A stretch of DNA of 45,707 nt from Eubacteriales bacterium (GTDB taxonomy: Bacteria; Bacillota; Clostridia; Lachnospirales; Lachnospiraceae). Where the stretch lies: contig JAUNDV010000018.1 in the NCBI GenBank assembly GCA_030525875.1, positions 1 to 45,707 of the forward strand. Direction: 5' to 3'. The notes under the pieces were generated by a model. The model was not told the DNA's origin. It did no database searches and saw only the letters and a program-made list of their open reading frames with translations. The translations under genes were made by a program, and so were the position numbers. Below, one piece after another: positions 8,547 to 18,104 of the stretch. How positions within the stretch are numbered: the first letter of the stretch is position 1; each line of letters begins with the position of its first letter.

Positions 8547-9654
8547 TAAAAAAATTGATCGGTATAAAGAAATAGATTTTGATGTATTAGCAGAAAAAGA
8601 GAGACTTTTGTTTTTTGATATAGAGACTACAGGACTTTCATCTGCACGTTCAGAAATATATCTTATAGGCGTTTTACATTTTGATAAGAAGGAATGGTGC
8701 TTTACACAGTTTTTCTCGGAAAATATGTATGATGAAGAGGAAATGCTTGAAGCATTTAGCAAACTTGTAAGTAAAAAATATGAAGAGGCAGGAAAATTAT
8801 ACTTAATAAGTTATAATGGGGATAATTTTGATATACCTTTTATGAGTAGATGCGCTGAGCAATATGGTATAGATTTAGGTTTTGCAAAATGTCTTAGCAT
8901 GGATTTAATAAAAAAAGTCAGGCCTATAAAAAAAATACTTGGATTAAATGATTGCAAATTAAAAACAGTTGAAAGATTTCTAGGTATATACAGGGAAGAT
9001 AAATTTAATGGCGGAGAACTCATAGAGCTTTATTTAGAATATAGAAGGCTGATACAGAGTAAAGATGCCAAAGCCAATAAAAAGGCAGCTTCGCTTCTTG
9101 AGGTTTTGATTCTTCATAATGAAGAGGATATTTTAAATATGCCTTATCTGATTTCAATATTGTCATATGAAGCTTTGAGGGAAGGGGCATTTTCCGTAAA
9201 GGAATATTATATAGAAGATAATATATTAAATGTGGATCTCAAGCTTAAATATAAGCTTCCAAGAGAACTTTATATAGAAGAAAAACCATTTGTGATAAGT
9301 GTTTCTCAGGATGGCTCAGACTATTTTAATTTTACTGTTGAGCTACTAGAAGGTGAATTAAAATATTTCTTTCCAAATTATAAGGATTATTTTTATCTTA
9401 TATATGAAGATTATGCTGTACATAAATCTGTAGGTGAATTTGTAGATAAAAAATCCAGGAAGCAGGCGAATAAAAAGAATGCGTATATACGCAAAAATGG
9501 ATTATTTTTTGAAGAGCCTGATTTGATATACACACCCGTTTTCTCTGAGGAGTACAATAGCAAAACAAAATATGCCATATATGAAGATGGAATTTTTGAA
9601 GATAAGGAAAGACTAAAAAAATATATTATGGCGGTTCTAAAGAGCTTTTTGTGA
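8533..9654 (+). CDS. Ribonuclease H-like (YprB-type) 3'-5' exonuclease domain protein
   Basis: A 373-aa protein beginning at a TTG codon (8533) with AGAAGGGG about 11 nt upstream, overlapping the end of apbE. The N-terminal half carries the DEDD exonuclease motifs: LLFFDIETTGLSS (D-x-E, about residues 27-39), YNGDNFDIPFM, and the later LHNEEDILNMPYL with the final Asp. The C-terminal half is a less conserved beta-rich domain. This matches the YprB ribonuclease H-like family, whose in vivo substrate is not established. The position behind ruvA fits a nucleic-acid role, but that is inference. Confidence 0.8.
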   Translation: MYTINKKIDRYKEIDFDVLAEKERLLFFDIETTGLSSARSEIYLIGVLHFDKKEWCFTQFFSENMYDEEEMLEAFSKLVSKKYEEAGKLYLISYNGDNFDIPFMSRCAEQYGIDLGFAKCLSMDLIKKVRPIKKILGLNDCKLKTVERFLGIYREDKFNGGELIELYLEYRRLIQSKDAKANKKAASLLEVLILHNEEDILNMPYLISILSYEALREGAFSVKEYYIEDNILNVDLKLKYKLPRELYIEEKPFVISVSQDGSDYFNFTVELLEGELKYFFPNYKDYFYLIYEDYAVHKSVGEFVDKKSRKQANKKNAYIRKNGLFFEEPDLIYTPVFSEEYNSKTKYAIYEDGIFEDKERLKKYIMAVLKSFL

Positions 9655-9752
9655 TACAAGATATTGATTTGAATAGATTAATTTAAAAGCAAGTAAATTA
9701 GTTTGTTTCAGATAGATTACAAGATAATAAATATTGTTTTTATTATGAATAT

Positions 9753-9780
9753 TTGTTATGATGTATCGGAAAAATATACT
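9753..9780 (+). promoter_or_regulatory. Candidate promoter of the LysR-family gene
   Basis: TTGTTA (9753-9758), a 16-nt spacer and TATACT (9775-9780) lie 25 nt before the ATG. The strong GGGGTAGGG ribosome site follows directly. Being so close to the start, the region could also carry the LysR autoregulatory site. Confidence 0.5.
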
Positions 9781-9804
9781 AATTTGATTATAACGGGGTA
9801 GGGT

Positions 9805-10686
9805 ATGGAACAAGCATTATCATCATATAAGGTTTTTTATGAGGTTGCAAAGGCCGGCAACATTTCCAAAGCAGCTAAGAAGCTTTTTATTAGCCAGCCT
9901 GCAATTTCAAAATCAATTGTTAAGCTTGAAGAACAAATAGGTGTTAAGCTATTTAATAGAAATTCCAGAGGTGTGCACCTTACAGCTGAAGGAGAGATAC
10001 TTTTTTCCCATGTAAAGGAAGCTTTTGAATATATTGAGCAGGGCGAGGACGAGATAAAAAGACTAAAGGAATTTAATATAGGTCATCTTAGAATAGGGGC
10101 TTCTACAACACTGTGCAAATTTATACTTATTCCTTATCTCAAAGAATATCTCAAGGAATATCCACATATGAAGATAACAATTGAGAATCAGGATACCACA
10201 AATACCCTTGCAAAAATAGAAAATCATAAGCTGGATGTGGGAGTGGTTGTATTGCAGGGCTTAAAGCCTGGAATCAAATTTCTTAAGATCATGGATGTTG
10301 AGGATGTATTTGTATGCACTCCTGAATATCTTAAAAACCTAAAAGCCATTGAAGGCGAAGATGTCGATATATTTGAAAAGGCAAATCTAATGCTTCTTGA
10401 CAGGGGAAACGTATCAAGAAGGCATGTAGATGAATATATGAAGGAAAATGGAATAACACCTAGGAGAATTCTGGAAATGTCTACCATGGATCTTTTGATA
10501 GATTTTGCAAAAATAGGACTTGGTGTTTCAGCTGTTATAAAAGAGTTTGTTGCAAAGGAGCTTCATGAGGGAAAGCTTATACAGATTCCGATGGAAGCAC
10601 CATTTAGAAAGCGTCAGGCTGGTTTTGTTTTTCAGGATAGCAACAAAAATGAAGCTCTTAAAACCTTCCTTCAGTCAACCAGATAA
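9805..10686 (+). CDS. LysR-family transcriptional regulator
   Basis: A 293-aa protein with the classic LysR N-terminal winged helix-turn-helix (about residues 5-64: VAKAGNISKAAKKLFISQP then a scaffold ending GVHLTAEGE). It is followed by the periplasmic-binding-like effector domain (about 90-290). Length and order are standard. LysR proteins usually respond to a small metabolite and control a nearby, often divergent, operon. Here the gene upstream points the same way and ruvB follows closely (gap 39 nt), so the target cannot be guessed from context. It has its own promoter candidate. Confidence 0.92.
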   Translation: MEQALSSYKVFYEVAKAGNISKAAKKLFISQPAISKSIVKLEEQIGVKLFNRNSRGVHLTAEGEILFSHVKEAFEYIEQGEDEIKRLKEFNIGHLRIGASTTLCKFILIPYLKEYLKEYPHMKITIENQDTTNTLAKIENHKLDVGVVVLQGLKPGIKFLKIMDVEDVFVCTPEYLKNLKAIEGEDVDIFEKANLMLLDRGNVSRRHVDEYMKENGITPRRILEMSTMDLLIDFAKIGLGVSAVIKEFVAKELHEGKLIQIPMEAPFRKRQAGFVFQDSNKNEALKTFLQSTR

Positions 10687-10725
10687 GTGTAGAGTTCTGA
10701 TATAGTGAAAGGAAAGCTGTCAGGC

Positions 10726-11739
10726 ATGGGAAGTATAATTCATACTGATATAACAGAAGAAGAAAAAAAGATAGAAACTTCATTAAGACCTCAGTCTATA
10801 GATGACTATATTGGTCAGGAAAAGCTTAAGGAAATGATGAAGATTTATATAGCAGCAGCAAAATCCAGAAATGAAGCTCTGGATCATGTACTCTTTTATG
10901 GCCCTCCGGGTCTGGGAAAGACAACTATTAGTGGAATAATTGCCAATGAAATGGGGGTTAATCTTAAGATTACCAGTGGACCAGCGATAGAAAAACCGGG
11001 AGAAATGGCAGCTCTTTTAAATAATCTGCAGGAGGGAGATGTACTGTTCATAGATGAGATACACAGACTCAACAGACAGGTAGAAGAGGTATTGTATCCA
11101 GCTATGGAGGATTTTGCTATTGATATTGTGTTAGGCAAAGAAGCAAGTGCAAGAAGTATACGTCTTGAGCTTCCACATTTTACACTTGTAGGAGCTACAA
11201 CCAGAGCCGGCATGCTTACAGCTCCGCTAAGAGACCGCTTTGGTATGGTACAAAAGATGGAATTTTATACACCAGAGGAGCTGTCAAGAATTGTAAAGAG
11301 GTCGGCAGCTGTTTTAGGAGTAGGTATAGATGATGAAGGCGCAATGCGTATTGCAAGAAGAAGTCGTGGAACACCAAGATTGGCAAACAGACTGTTAAAG
11401 AGAGTAAGAGACTTTGCAGAAGTAAAATATGATGGTAATATAACTAAGGAAGTAGCAGATTATGCACTTGATGTTCTGGATGTAGACAAGCTGGGACTTG
11501 ATCAAAATGACAGAACATATTTACTTACCATTATAGAAAAGTTCAGCGGAGGACCTGTCGGCATTGATACTATAGCAGCTTCACTTAGTGAAGACAGTGA
11601 CACTCTTGAGGATGTAATAGAACCATATCTGCTTATGAATGGTCTGATTCAGCGAACATCAAGAGGAAGAATAGCAACAGACAATGCATACAGGCATTTA
11701 GGAATAGAAAGGATAGGTCAGCAGAGTCTTGCATTCTGA
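10726..11739 (+). CDS. ruvB: Holliday junction branch migration DNA helicase RuvB
   Basis: From ATG 10726 the protein is 337 aa and starts like the family ([10 protein letters not shown]...[17 protein letters not shown]). GGAAAG lies 9 nt upstream; an in-frame GTG at 10705 has a poorer ribosome site. AAA+ motifs are Walker [10 protein letters not shown], Walker [11 protein letters not shown], sensor 1 [11 protein letters not shown], the arginine finger region APLRDRFGM, and the winged-helix end [17 protein letters not shown]. RuvB hexamers drive branch migration at RuvA-bound junctions. It heads a run with zapA and the U32 genes. RuvC is not encoded in the window. Confidence 0.97.
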   Translation: MGSIIHTDITEEEKKIETSLRPQSIDDYIGQEKLKEMMKIYIAAAKSRNEALDHVLFYGPPGLGKTTISGIIANEMGVNLKITSGPAIEKPGEMAALLNNLQEGDVLFIDEIHRLNRQVEEVLYPAMEDFAIDIVLGKEASARSIRLELPHFTLVGATTRAGMLTAPLRDRFGMVQKMEFYTPEELSRIVKRSAAVLGVGIDDEGAMRIARRSRGTPRLANRLLKRVRDFAEVKYDGNITKEVADYALDVLDVDKLGLDQNDRTYLLTIIEKFSGGPVGIDTIAASLSEDSDTLEDVIEPYLLMNGLIQRTSRGRIATDNAYRHLGIERIGQQSLAF

Positions 11740-11755
11740 TACCTAGGTAATATAA

Positions 11756-12160
11756 ATGAGTGAAAGCAGGAAAATAAAGAATACTACAGATGTTCTTATA
11801 GATGGGAAGATATATTCTATTACTGGTGCAGATGAGGTATATATGCAGAGGGTTGCTGCATTTATTAATGATACCATTAAAGCAGTCAGAACACTTCCAA
11901 GCTACAGGCATCTCGATGCAGAGTACAAGCAACTTCTTTTAAATTTAAATATTGCAGATGAATATTTTAAAGAATGTGAAGAAACTGAGAAGTATCTAAA
12001 GGAGGCAGAAGAGCTGGAGAGAGAGCTTTATTCGGTAAAGCATGATATTGTCAGCACAAAGATTAAGCTCGAACAGGCACTTAAGCAGCAGGAAATACTT
12101 GAGGCCAGATGTGAAGAGTGGAAAAAGAAGTATGAAGAGCTGGAAGAGCTTGTTAATTAA
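11756..12160 (+). CDS. zapA: Cell division protein ZapA
   Basis: A 134-aa protein. The N-terminal ZapA domain (about residues 8-70) contains TDVLIDGKIYSITG, then DEVYMQRVAAFINDTI and LLLNLNIADEYF. A long charged coiled-coil follows to the end (EEAEELERELYSV... EEWKKKYEELEELV). ZapA bundles FtsZ filaments at the division site. Gram-positive members are often adjacent to U32 and rRNA-modification genes as here. Start spacing from ruvB is 16 nt, so they are likely cotranscribed. Size is at the longer end because of the extended coiled-coil. Confidence 0.88.
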   Translation: MSESRKIKNTTDVLIDGKIYSITGADEVYMQRVAAFINDTIKAVRTLPSYRHLDAEYKQLLLNLNIADEYFKECEETEKYLKEAEELERELYSVKHDIVSTKIKLEQALKQQEILEARCEEWKKKYEELEELVN

Positions 12161-12192
12161 ATTTTTATAAGAATCTTCGAGAGGATAAATTA

Positions 12193-13542
12193 ATGAAAAA
12201 ATATGCAAATCGAAAAGGATTTGTTGAACTGCTGGCTCCGGCAGGCTCTTATGAAAGTGCCAAGGCGGCAGTAAATGCAGGAGCGGACGCCATTTATATG
12301 GGAGGTCCGCTTTTTTCTGCTAGAGCATATGCCGAAAGTTCAAAGGAGGATATGCTTTTAAAATCCATTGAATATTGTCATCTATTTGGAGTAAAGGTTT
12401 ATATGACCTTAAATACCCTTATAAAGGAAGATGAATTAAGCGGAATATATGAATATATTGAGCCTTATTATAGGGCTGGGCTGGATGCAGTGATTGTCCA
12501 GGATTTTGGTGTATTTATGGAAATAAGGAAGCATTTTCCTAAGCTCCCTCTGCACATAAGTACGCAGATGACTGTGACAGGTCCCCATTTTGCAAAAAAG
12601 TTAAAAGCTATGGGGGCAGACAGAATTGTTGCAGCCAGAGAGCTTTCACTTGATGAGCTTTACAGAATTGACAAAGAGGCTGATATAGAAGTAGAAGCCT
12701 TCATACATGGAGCTCTATGCTATTGCTACAGCGGACAGTGTCTGATGAGCTCACTTATTGGAGGAAGATCTGGCAACAGGGGACGTTGTGCGGGAACCTG
12801 CAGATTACCTTATGACATTTATGAAAATGATAAAAAACTGACCAAAAATAATGAAAATTATGTTCTGTCGCTTAAGGATTTTAATACACTTAACAGTCTT
12901 AGAGACATGGTAGATGCAGGTGTGAGCTCCCTTAAGATAGAAGGAAGAATGAAATCACCTGTTTATGTAGCAGGAGTAGTAAGTGTATATAGAAAATATC
13001 TGGATATCATTATGTCAGAAAATGATAATGAGGACTATAAAGTCAGCGAGGAAGATCAAAGACAGCTTAAAGAAATTTTTGACAGAGGCGGAAGTACAGA
13101 TGGCTATCTGAAATATCATAACGGCAGGGAAATGGTGGCATTAAAGGAAAAGAAAACAAGAGTGCCGGATGAAGTTATTCTTTCTGAAATCAAAGAAAAA
13201 TATATTGATGAAGATAGAAAACGGGATGTATATGTGAGAGCAGAGTTTGAGGTTTTAAAGAAGCCTGTACTTGAACTTTTTACATTTTCAGAAGATGGAA
13301 ATAAAATCAGCTTTACAGTAGAGGGAGATACAGAAATCGAGACTGCTGGAAAAATCCCAGCTTTGAAGGAAGATATAGTCAAAAGATTATCCAAATTTGG
13401 AAATACAAGCTTTAAGGCTGTTGATGTAGAGCTTAGCCTTGAAGGAGAATGCTTTATACCAGTTAAAATTATAAATGAGCTTAGGAGGGAAGCAGCAGAT
13501 GGGCTTAGAGAAAGCATACTTAAGAGCTGTCGTAGAGAATAG
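12193..13542 (+). CDS. U32 family peptidase / RlhA-TrhP-like protein, N-terminal part
   Basis: A 449-aa protein with the U32 fold: ELLAPAGSYESAKAAVNAGADAIYMGG at the start (residues 13-39), VKVYMTLNTL, QDFGVF and the signature ALCYCYSGQCLMSSLIGGRSGNRGRCAGTCRLPY with its clustered cysteines (about residues 174-208). A partial DUF3656-like region follows. U32 proteins are annotated as collagenase-like peptidases, but studied members (RlhA, TrhP) act in RNA hydroxylation and carry metal clusters via those cysteines. This ORF stops where larger homologues continue; the missing C-terminal half appears as the next, overlapping gene. Confidence 0.87.
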   Translation: MKKYANRKGFVELLAPAGSYESAKAAVNAGADAIYMGGPLFSARAYAESSKEDMLLKSIEYCHLFGVKVYMTLNTLIKEDELSGIYEYIEPYYRAGLDAVIVQDFGVFMEIRKHFPKLPLHISTQMTVTGPHFAKKLKAMGADRIVAARELSLDELYRIDKEADIEVEAFIHGALCYCYSGQCLMSSLIGGRSGNRGRCAGTCRLPYDIYENDKKLTKNNENYVLSLKDFNTLNSLRDMVDAGVSSLKIEGRMKSPVYVAGVVSVYRKYLDIIMSENDNEDYKVSEEDQRQLKEIFDRGGSTDGYLKYHNGREMVALKEKKTRVPDEVILSEIKEKYIDEDRKRDVYVRAEFEVLKKPVLELFTFSEDGNKISFTVEGDTEIETAGKIPALKEDIVKRLSKFGNTSFKAVDVELSLEGECFIPVKIINELRREAADGLRESILKSCRRE

Positions 13543-14317
13543 AGAACAGTTTAACGCCTGTCTTAAAGCAGATAAAGTTGAGCTTATATATATAGACAGT
13601 GAAATGGTTCAAGCGTGTGAATACAAGGATTTAGTCAGACTATGTCATAATAAGTCAAAGAGAACAGGTTTAAGGATGCCACACATTTGGAGAACTGAGG
13701 CAGAAAAATATTTTACAAGATTCAGGGAAGAAATAAAGGCAGCAGGCTTTGACGCATTTTTGTTTAGGAATTTTGAGGGAGAGGTATTTTTTGAAATAAA
13801 CGACCTGATCGGAGAGGCTGAGGTTGTTTTAGATAATACAGTTTATGCATTTAATCACAGCTCAGAGGAGTTTATATCAGAGCTACTGGGTAATAAAAAA
13901 TATATACTTACACTTTCAGAGGAATTAAATAAAAATGAACTGACAAGATTAAGCAGTAAACTTAAATCAGAAACAGAATTAAAAGTATATGGCCACGCTT
14001 CCATGATGGTAAGCGCCCAGTGCATACGAAAGACAGTATTAAAATGTGATAAATGTCCTTCTACAATGTATCTTAAGGATAGAAAGGGAGCTATGCTGCC
14101 TGTTAAAAATCACTGTCTGTGGTGCTACAACAATATTCTTAATTCTGTTCCTACCGTTATTTATGATTTGGAAAAAGATATAGATAAAATCTCTCCAGAT
14201 TATATAAGATACGATTTTACAATCGAGTCTGAGTCAGAGGTAAGTATGATTTTAGATAATGCAGGATATATGCCTAAGGACTTCACAAGGGGACATTTTA
14301 AGAGAGGCGTAGAATAA
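13499..14317 (+). CDS. U32-associated C-terminal domain protein (second half of a split U32 gene)
   Basis: From ATG 13499 the protein has 272 aa. The start is set by a near-perfect AGGAGGGA 8 nt upstream, inside the end of the previous gene, giving a 44-nt out-of-frame overlap. It carries the Cys-rich end seen in long U32/DUF3656 proteins: KCDKCPSTMYLKDRKGAMLPVKNHC then LWCYNN (four cysteines around residues 185-215), the DRKG-x-x-x-PV motif being the recognisable part. It has no U32 catalytic-type core of its own. It probably works with the preceding protein as a complex. A frameshift fission is possible but the ribosome site argues for real initiation. Confidence 0.72.
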   Translation: MGLEKAYLRAVVENREQFNACLKADKVELIYIDSEMVQACEYKDLVRLCHNKSKRTGLRMPHIWRTEAEKYFTRFREEIKAAGFDAFLFRNFEGEVFFEINDLIGEAEVVLDNTVYAFNHSSEEFISELLGNKKYILTLSEELNKNELTRLSSKLKSETELKVYGHASMMVSAQCIRKTVLKCDKCPSTMYLKDRKGAMLPVKNHCLWCYNNILNSVPTVIYDLEKDIDKISPDYIRYDFTIESESEVSMILDNAGYMPKDFTRGHFKRGVE

Positions 14318-14434
14318 TAAAATAGAGAAGCAGGTAATAGAGAGTCATAGAAATGGAACAGGAATGCTTGAATCGGCAGCTTTGCTATGTTACTATTATT
14401 TATAGCTATTTTATTTAAAATGGAGGGTTATGAA

Positions 14435-15193
14435 ATGAGATTTGTTGGTAAAAGTGTTGTTGTAACAGGAGCAAGTTCAGGTATGGGAAGACAGATCGCT
14501 TTGGACTTTGCAAAGGAAGGAGCAACTGTTGTTGCTGTAGCAAGGAGAAAAGAGCGTCTTGTTGAGCTTGCTGAAAGTGCAGAAGGATTTGATGGAAAAA
14601 TACTTCCATATGCAGGAGATATTTCATCACAGGAAGTATGTGAAGGAATGATAGATTTTGCAGTAGAAAACTGTGGAAAGCTTGATATTCTTGTAAACAA
14701 TGCAGGCGTAATGGATGAGTTTGTACCTGTTGGAGAGCTTACAAATGAGCTTTGGGAGAAGGTTATGAAGATCAATCTCGAAGGCCCTGTTTTTGCTATG
14801 CGTAAGGCTGTACAGGTTATGCTCGATAAGGATACAAAGGGAAATATTGTAAACGTAGCTTCTATAGGCGGAGTAAGAGGATGTCGTGCAGGAGCTGCAT
14901 ATACAGCTTCTAAGCATGCACTTGTCGGAGTTACAAAGAATACAGCATATATGTATGCAGGAAAAATACGCTGTAATGTAATCTGTCCTGGAGGGGTTGA
15001 AACAGAGGTTATGAACAGCCAGACAAATATCAGCCAGTTTGGAATGGGAAGAATAATGGCAGGACTTGATTCATCTATCCCACAGGGGCAGTCAAAGGAT
15101 ATATCTGCAGCTGTTTTGTATGCTGCAAGTGATGATGCTGCCTTCCTTACAGGTGCAGAGATAGTTGTAGATGGAGGCGTAAGCTGCAACTAA
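14435..15193 (+). CDS. Short-chain dehydrogenase/reductase family oxidoreductase
   Basis: From ATG 14435 (TGGAGGG 7 nt upstream) this gives 252 aa, standard for SDRs. Motifs are the nucleotide-binding TGASSGMGRQ (residues 9-18), NNAGVM, the catalytic serine in VNVASIGG, and YTASKHALVG with the Tyr-x3-Lys pair, then CPGGVETEV. The second-strand end (VAVARRKERL) has an Arg-rich loop, suggesting NADPH use. SDRs oxidise or reduce alcohols and ketones; substrate cannot be assigned. Upstream in-frame ATGs lie inside or before the ribosome site. The gene stands alone and is closed by a terminator. Confidence 0.9.
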   Translation: MRFVGKSVVVTGASSGMGRQIALDFAKEGATVVAVARRKERLVELAESAEGFDGKILPYAGDISSQEVCEGMIDFAVENCGKLDILVNNAGVMDEFVPVGELTNELWEKVMKINLEGPVFAMRKAVQVMLDKDTKGNIVNVASIGGVRGCRAGAAYTASKHALVGVTKNTAYMYAGKIRCNVICPGGVETEVMNSQTNISQFGMGRIMAGLDSSIPQGQSKDISAAVLYAASDDAAFLTGAEIVVDGGVSCN

Positions 15194-15229
15194 TAGCTTT
15201 AAAATGAGTATCAAATTTGATATAATTAT

Positions 15230-15257
15230 ATGCAGGGGTTAAAGCCCCTGCATTTTT
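15230..15257 (+). terminator. Intrinsic terminator after the SDR gene
   Basis: Perfect GC-rich stem TGCAGGGG/CCCCTGCA with a short TTAAAG loop followed by TTTTT at 15252-15256. Confidence 0.88.
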
Positions 15258-15329
15258 ATACATAGTTAGCTGAGACTTGTTGTTTAGCAGGTGCCGGCTA
15301 ATACTAATATATTAAAGAGAGGGTTAAAA

Positions 15330-16142
15330 ATGAAGGTATATATAAGCTGTGATATTGAAGGAACAGCAGCACTTTGCGACTGGAATGCTACAACACTTGG
15401 AAATATTGAGCATGCGGCAGCAGCTAAGGAAATGACAAAGGAAACACTTGCATGTATAGAGGGCTGCTTTGAGGCAGGTGCTACAGAAATTTACGTCAAG
15501 GACGCACATGACAGTGCAAGAAATATGATATTCGACGAATTTCCAGAAGGGGTAAAGGTCTTATATGGATGGTCAGGACATCCAGACTGCATGGTGTCAG
15601 GAATAGATGAAAGTTTTGATGCAGTTTTATATATTGGCTGGCATGCTCCTGCTGGAAATGTAGAAAATCCACTTGCACATACAATGAGCGCTTCATCTTA
15701 TAATTATGTTAAGATAAACGATCATTTTATGAGTGAATATGAACTTCATGCCATGATTGCAGAGGGATACAAAGTACCATCAGTATTTTTAAGTGGTGAT
15801 ACAGGAATCTGTAAGATTGTAAAAGCTATGAATGAGAACACAAAGACAGCAGCGGTTAAGGAAGGACTTGGAGGAATGATAACAGGTCTTTCATCGCCTT
15901 CTGCATGTAAGCTTATTAAGGAGCAGACTCTGGAAGCACTTAAGCCTGAAAATATTAAAAAGTGTCATATTACATTACCAGAGCGTTATAAACTTGAGAT
16001 TAATTATAAGAAATTTGCAAATGCTTATGCAAAATCCTTCTACCCAGGCGCTAAGCTCATGGATGATAAAACAACTGTAATCTATGATACAGACAGTCTT
16101 GAAGATTTTAAGGTTGCAATGCGTTTCTTATCAATAGGCTAA
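15330..16142 (+). CDS. M55 family D-aminopeptidase (DppA-like)
   Basis: From ATG 15330 (AAGAGAGGGTT just upstream) the protein has 270 aa, the usual DppA size. The zinc-binding start MKVYISCDIEGTA (D-x-E, residues 8-10), the KDAHDSARNM block, GWHAP and the internal HTMSASSYN region are all typical of the family. DppA cleaves N-terminal D-amino acids from short peptides such as D-Ala-D-Ala, pointing to recycling of peptidoglycan peptides in the cytoplasm. The next genes downstream are also cell-wall-related, which fits but does not prove a shared role. Confidence 0.92.
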   Translation: MKVYISCDIEGTAALCDWNATTLGNIEHAAAAKEMTKETLACIEGCFEAGATEIYVKDAHDSARNMIFDEFPEGVKVLYGWSGHPDCMVSGIDESFDAVLYIGWHAPAGNVENPLAHTMSASSYNYVKINDHFMSEYELHAMIAEGYKVPSVFLSGDTGICKIVKAMNENTKTAAVKEGLGGMITGLSSPSACKLIKEQTLEALKPENIKKCHITLPERYKLEINYKKFANAYAKSFYPGAKLMDDKTTVIYDTDSLEDFKVAMRFLSIG

Positions 16143-16192
16143 GAGCTATGTAATTGATTTGAACTATAATATAAACTTGTAGGAGGTTTGTA

Positions 16193-17992
16193 ATGAAGAA
16201 AAATAAAATAGCAGCTTTACTATCACTTGCTTTGGTTTTTACAGGAGTGCAGACGTTTATTTCTGCTTTTGCTTCTACAAATACATATACAATAGATGCT
16301 TCAAATTCTCCTGTGGATTATCATACACCAGATGAAATCGCAGCATTTTACGCAGCACATCCTTTTAGCAGAAAGACAGAAGATACATATGCTGTCAATC
16401 CGAGTCTAAAAAATGAGACACCTGGAAAATTAAGTGAAGCTAGCGTGAATAATGCACTTAACTCTTTAAACTTTTTAAGATATATAGCAGGTATTCCTGC
16501 CGATGTATATAGCAGCGATGCATATGAAGAAATGGCTATGGCAGGAACTACTCTATTAACAAAGGAAAATAAGCTTACACATACACCTAATAAGCCAGCT
16601 TCTGTATCAGATAGCTTTTATGAATTGGCATATGCAGGCACATCTTCATCAAATATAGCAATGGGATATAACAATCTGGCAGAGGCTATAGTTGAAGGCT
16701 GGATAGATGACAGTGATCCATCAAATATAGATTTAGTTGGACATAGAAGATGGCTGCTCAATCCTGCTATGGGAGCTATTGGCTTTGGAAATACAGGTAG
16801 TTTCACTGCAATGTACAGCTTTGATAACAGCAATGCGGGAAGTAATCCTGATATGGTGCTTTGGCCTGCGTTAAATGCACCTGTAGAGTATTTTACAGAT
16901 ACATGGAGCATAAGTTTTGATGATTCATTAGGATTGATCAATGATATATCATCAGTGACTATAAAGCTTAAGAGTGAACAGACAGGACAGGAATATACTA
17001 TAACAGGTAATGACCGCTTTAAAAGTGGAAAGTACATGAACATTGACACAGGTTCTTATGGAATGGGACCAGCTTTGATATTTACACCTGATGTAAGATT
17101 TAAGGCAGGAGACAATGTTACTGTAAGTATTACAGGTCTTAAGGGACTTCCATATGATTCAATACAGTATACAGTTCACTTCTTTGCATTAAATCCTAAC
17201 CGTGATCCTAATTCAGAACATAAGCCTCCAATGCAGCAGGATGGATTTGAGGACACAAAGAAGGAGCCACTTGAGGGAATATCAATAAAGGAATCCTCAT
17301 TAAACATGGAACCAGGTCAGACTATAACATTGGATGTAAGATTACAGCCTCAAAATGCTCTTGATGTAGATGTAAATGATGTGATATGGACTTCAAGTAA
17401 TCCTTCAGTAATAAGTATAGATAATTTAGGTTTTATTACGGCAGTAAGTACAGGTACTGCAACTGTTACAGCAGAGCTTAAAGGGTTCAAGGCGAGCTGT
17501 ACAATAAATGTAAGACCGGCAGGAACAGAGGACGCAGAGCTTGATCTTCCTGATTATGTAGTAAAAGGAAACTGGGGAACAAGCGGACTTGGCAACTGGA
17601 CATTTACAGATGCAGGCGGAAGAATGTATATGAACCAATGGGCCGCAATATATAATCCATACGCTGACAAAGCGAAGGGACAAGAGAATTTTGACTGGTT
17701 CTATTTTGAGAAAAATGGGCAGATGAAGACAGGCTGGTTACAGCAGGGAGATGGAACCTATTACCTCAATGAAGCTTCAGATGGAACAAGAGGAAAAATG
17801 GTAACAGGCTGGTGCTGGATAGAAGATCAGTATCATGTAGAAAGATGTTATTATTTTAATCCTAATTCTGATGGACAACGTGGTAAGCTGTTAACAAATA
17901 CAACAATTGATGGTCATACTGTTGATGCAAATGGTGCATGGACAGTAAACGGTGTAGTACAGGAAAATTATAAAATGGCAAATATATTTTAA
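16193..17992 (+). CDS. Secreted CAP-domain protein with Ig-like (BIG2) and wall-binding repeats
   Basis: A 599-aa exported protein. It has a signal peptide (MKKNKIAALLSLALVFTGV, cleavage likely after the Ala-rich SAFA near residue 27) and a CAP/SCP-like region (about 85-205: LNFLRYIAGIPADV, MAMAGTTLL, LTHTPN, GHRRWLLNP). A beta-sandwich region and a bacterial Ig-like group 2 domain (about 365-445, ending GTATVTAELKG) follow. The C-terminus has glucan/choline-binding-type repeats (DWFYFEKNGQMKTGWLQ, ERCYYFNPNSDGQRGKLL). It likely sits on the cell wall; CAP proteins have no single known function. GTAGGAGGTTTG precedes the ATG. Confidence 0.88.
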   Translation: MKKNKIAALLSLALVFTGVQTFISAFASTNTYTIDASNSPVDYHTPDEIAAFYAAHPFSRKTEDTYAVNPSLKNETPGKLSEASVNNALNSLNFLRYIAGIPADVYSSDAYEEMAMAGTTLLTKENKLTHTPNKPASVSDSFYELAYAGTSSSNIAMGYNNLAEAIVEGWIDDSDPSNIDLVGHRRWLLNPAMGAIGFGNTGSFTAMYSFDNSNAGSNPDMVLWPALNAPVEYFTDTWSISFDDSLGLINDISSVTIKLKSEQTGQEYTITGNDRFKSGKYMNIDTGSYGMGPALIFTPDVRFKAGDNVTVSITGLKGLPYDSIQYTVHFFALNPNRDPNSEHKPPMQQDGFEDTKKEPLEGISIKESSLNMEPGQTITLDVRLQPQNALDVDVNDVIWTSSNPSVISIDNLGFITAVSTGTATVTAELKGFKASCTINVRPAGTEDAELDLPDYVVKGNWGTSGLGNWTFTDAGGRMYMNQWAAIYNPYADKAKGQENFDWFYFEKNGQMKTGWLQQGDGTYYLNEASDGTRGKMVTGWCWIEDQYHVERCYYFNPNSDGQRGKLLTNTTIDGHTVDANGAWTVNGVVQENYKMANIF

Positions 17993-18001
17993 TTAATTAA
18001 G

Positions 18002-18041
18002 AGCCATGGCTGATATTTAACATATATCGCCATGGCTTTTA
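18002..18041 (+). terminator. Intrinsic terminator after the CAP-domain gene
   Basis: Two-step stem: AGCCATGGC/GCCATGGCT outside and GATAT/ATATC inside around a small loop, then TTTT. Confidence 0.88.
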
Positions 18042-18104
18042 TGCACCATTTCTATTAAGAAAAATGTAAGTTGCCTTTAGTAGAGCATAGTCTAAAATAT
18101 AGGT

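Noticed and set aside
14428-15189. 253-codon minus-strand frame opposite the SDR gene
   Set aside because: Mirror of a clear SDR coding sequence; the translation is low-complexity Ser/Pro/Thr with no domain.
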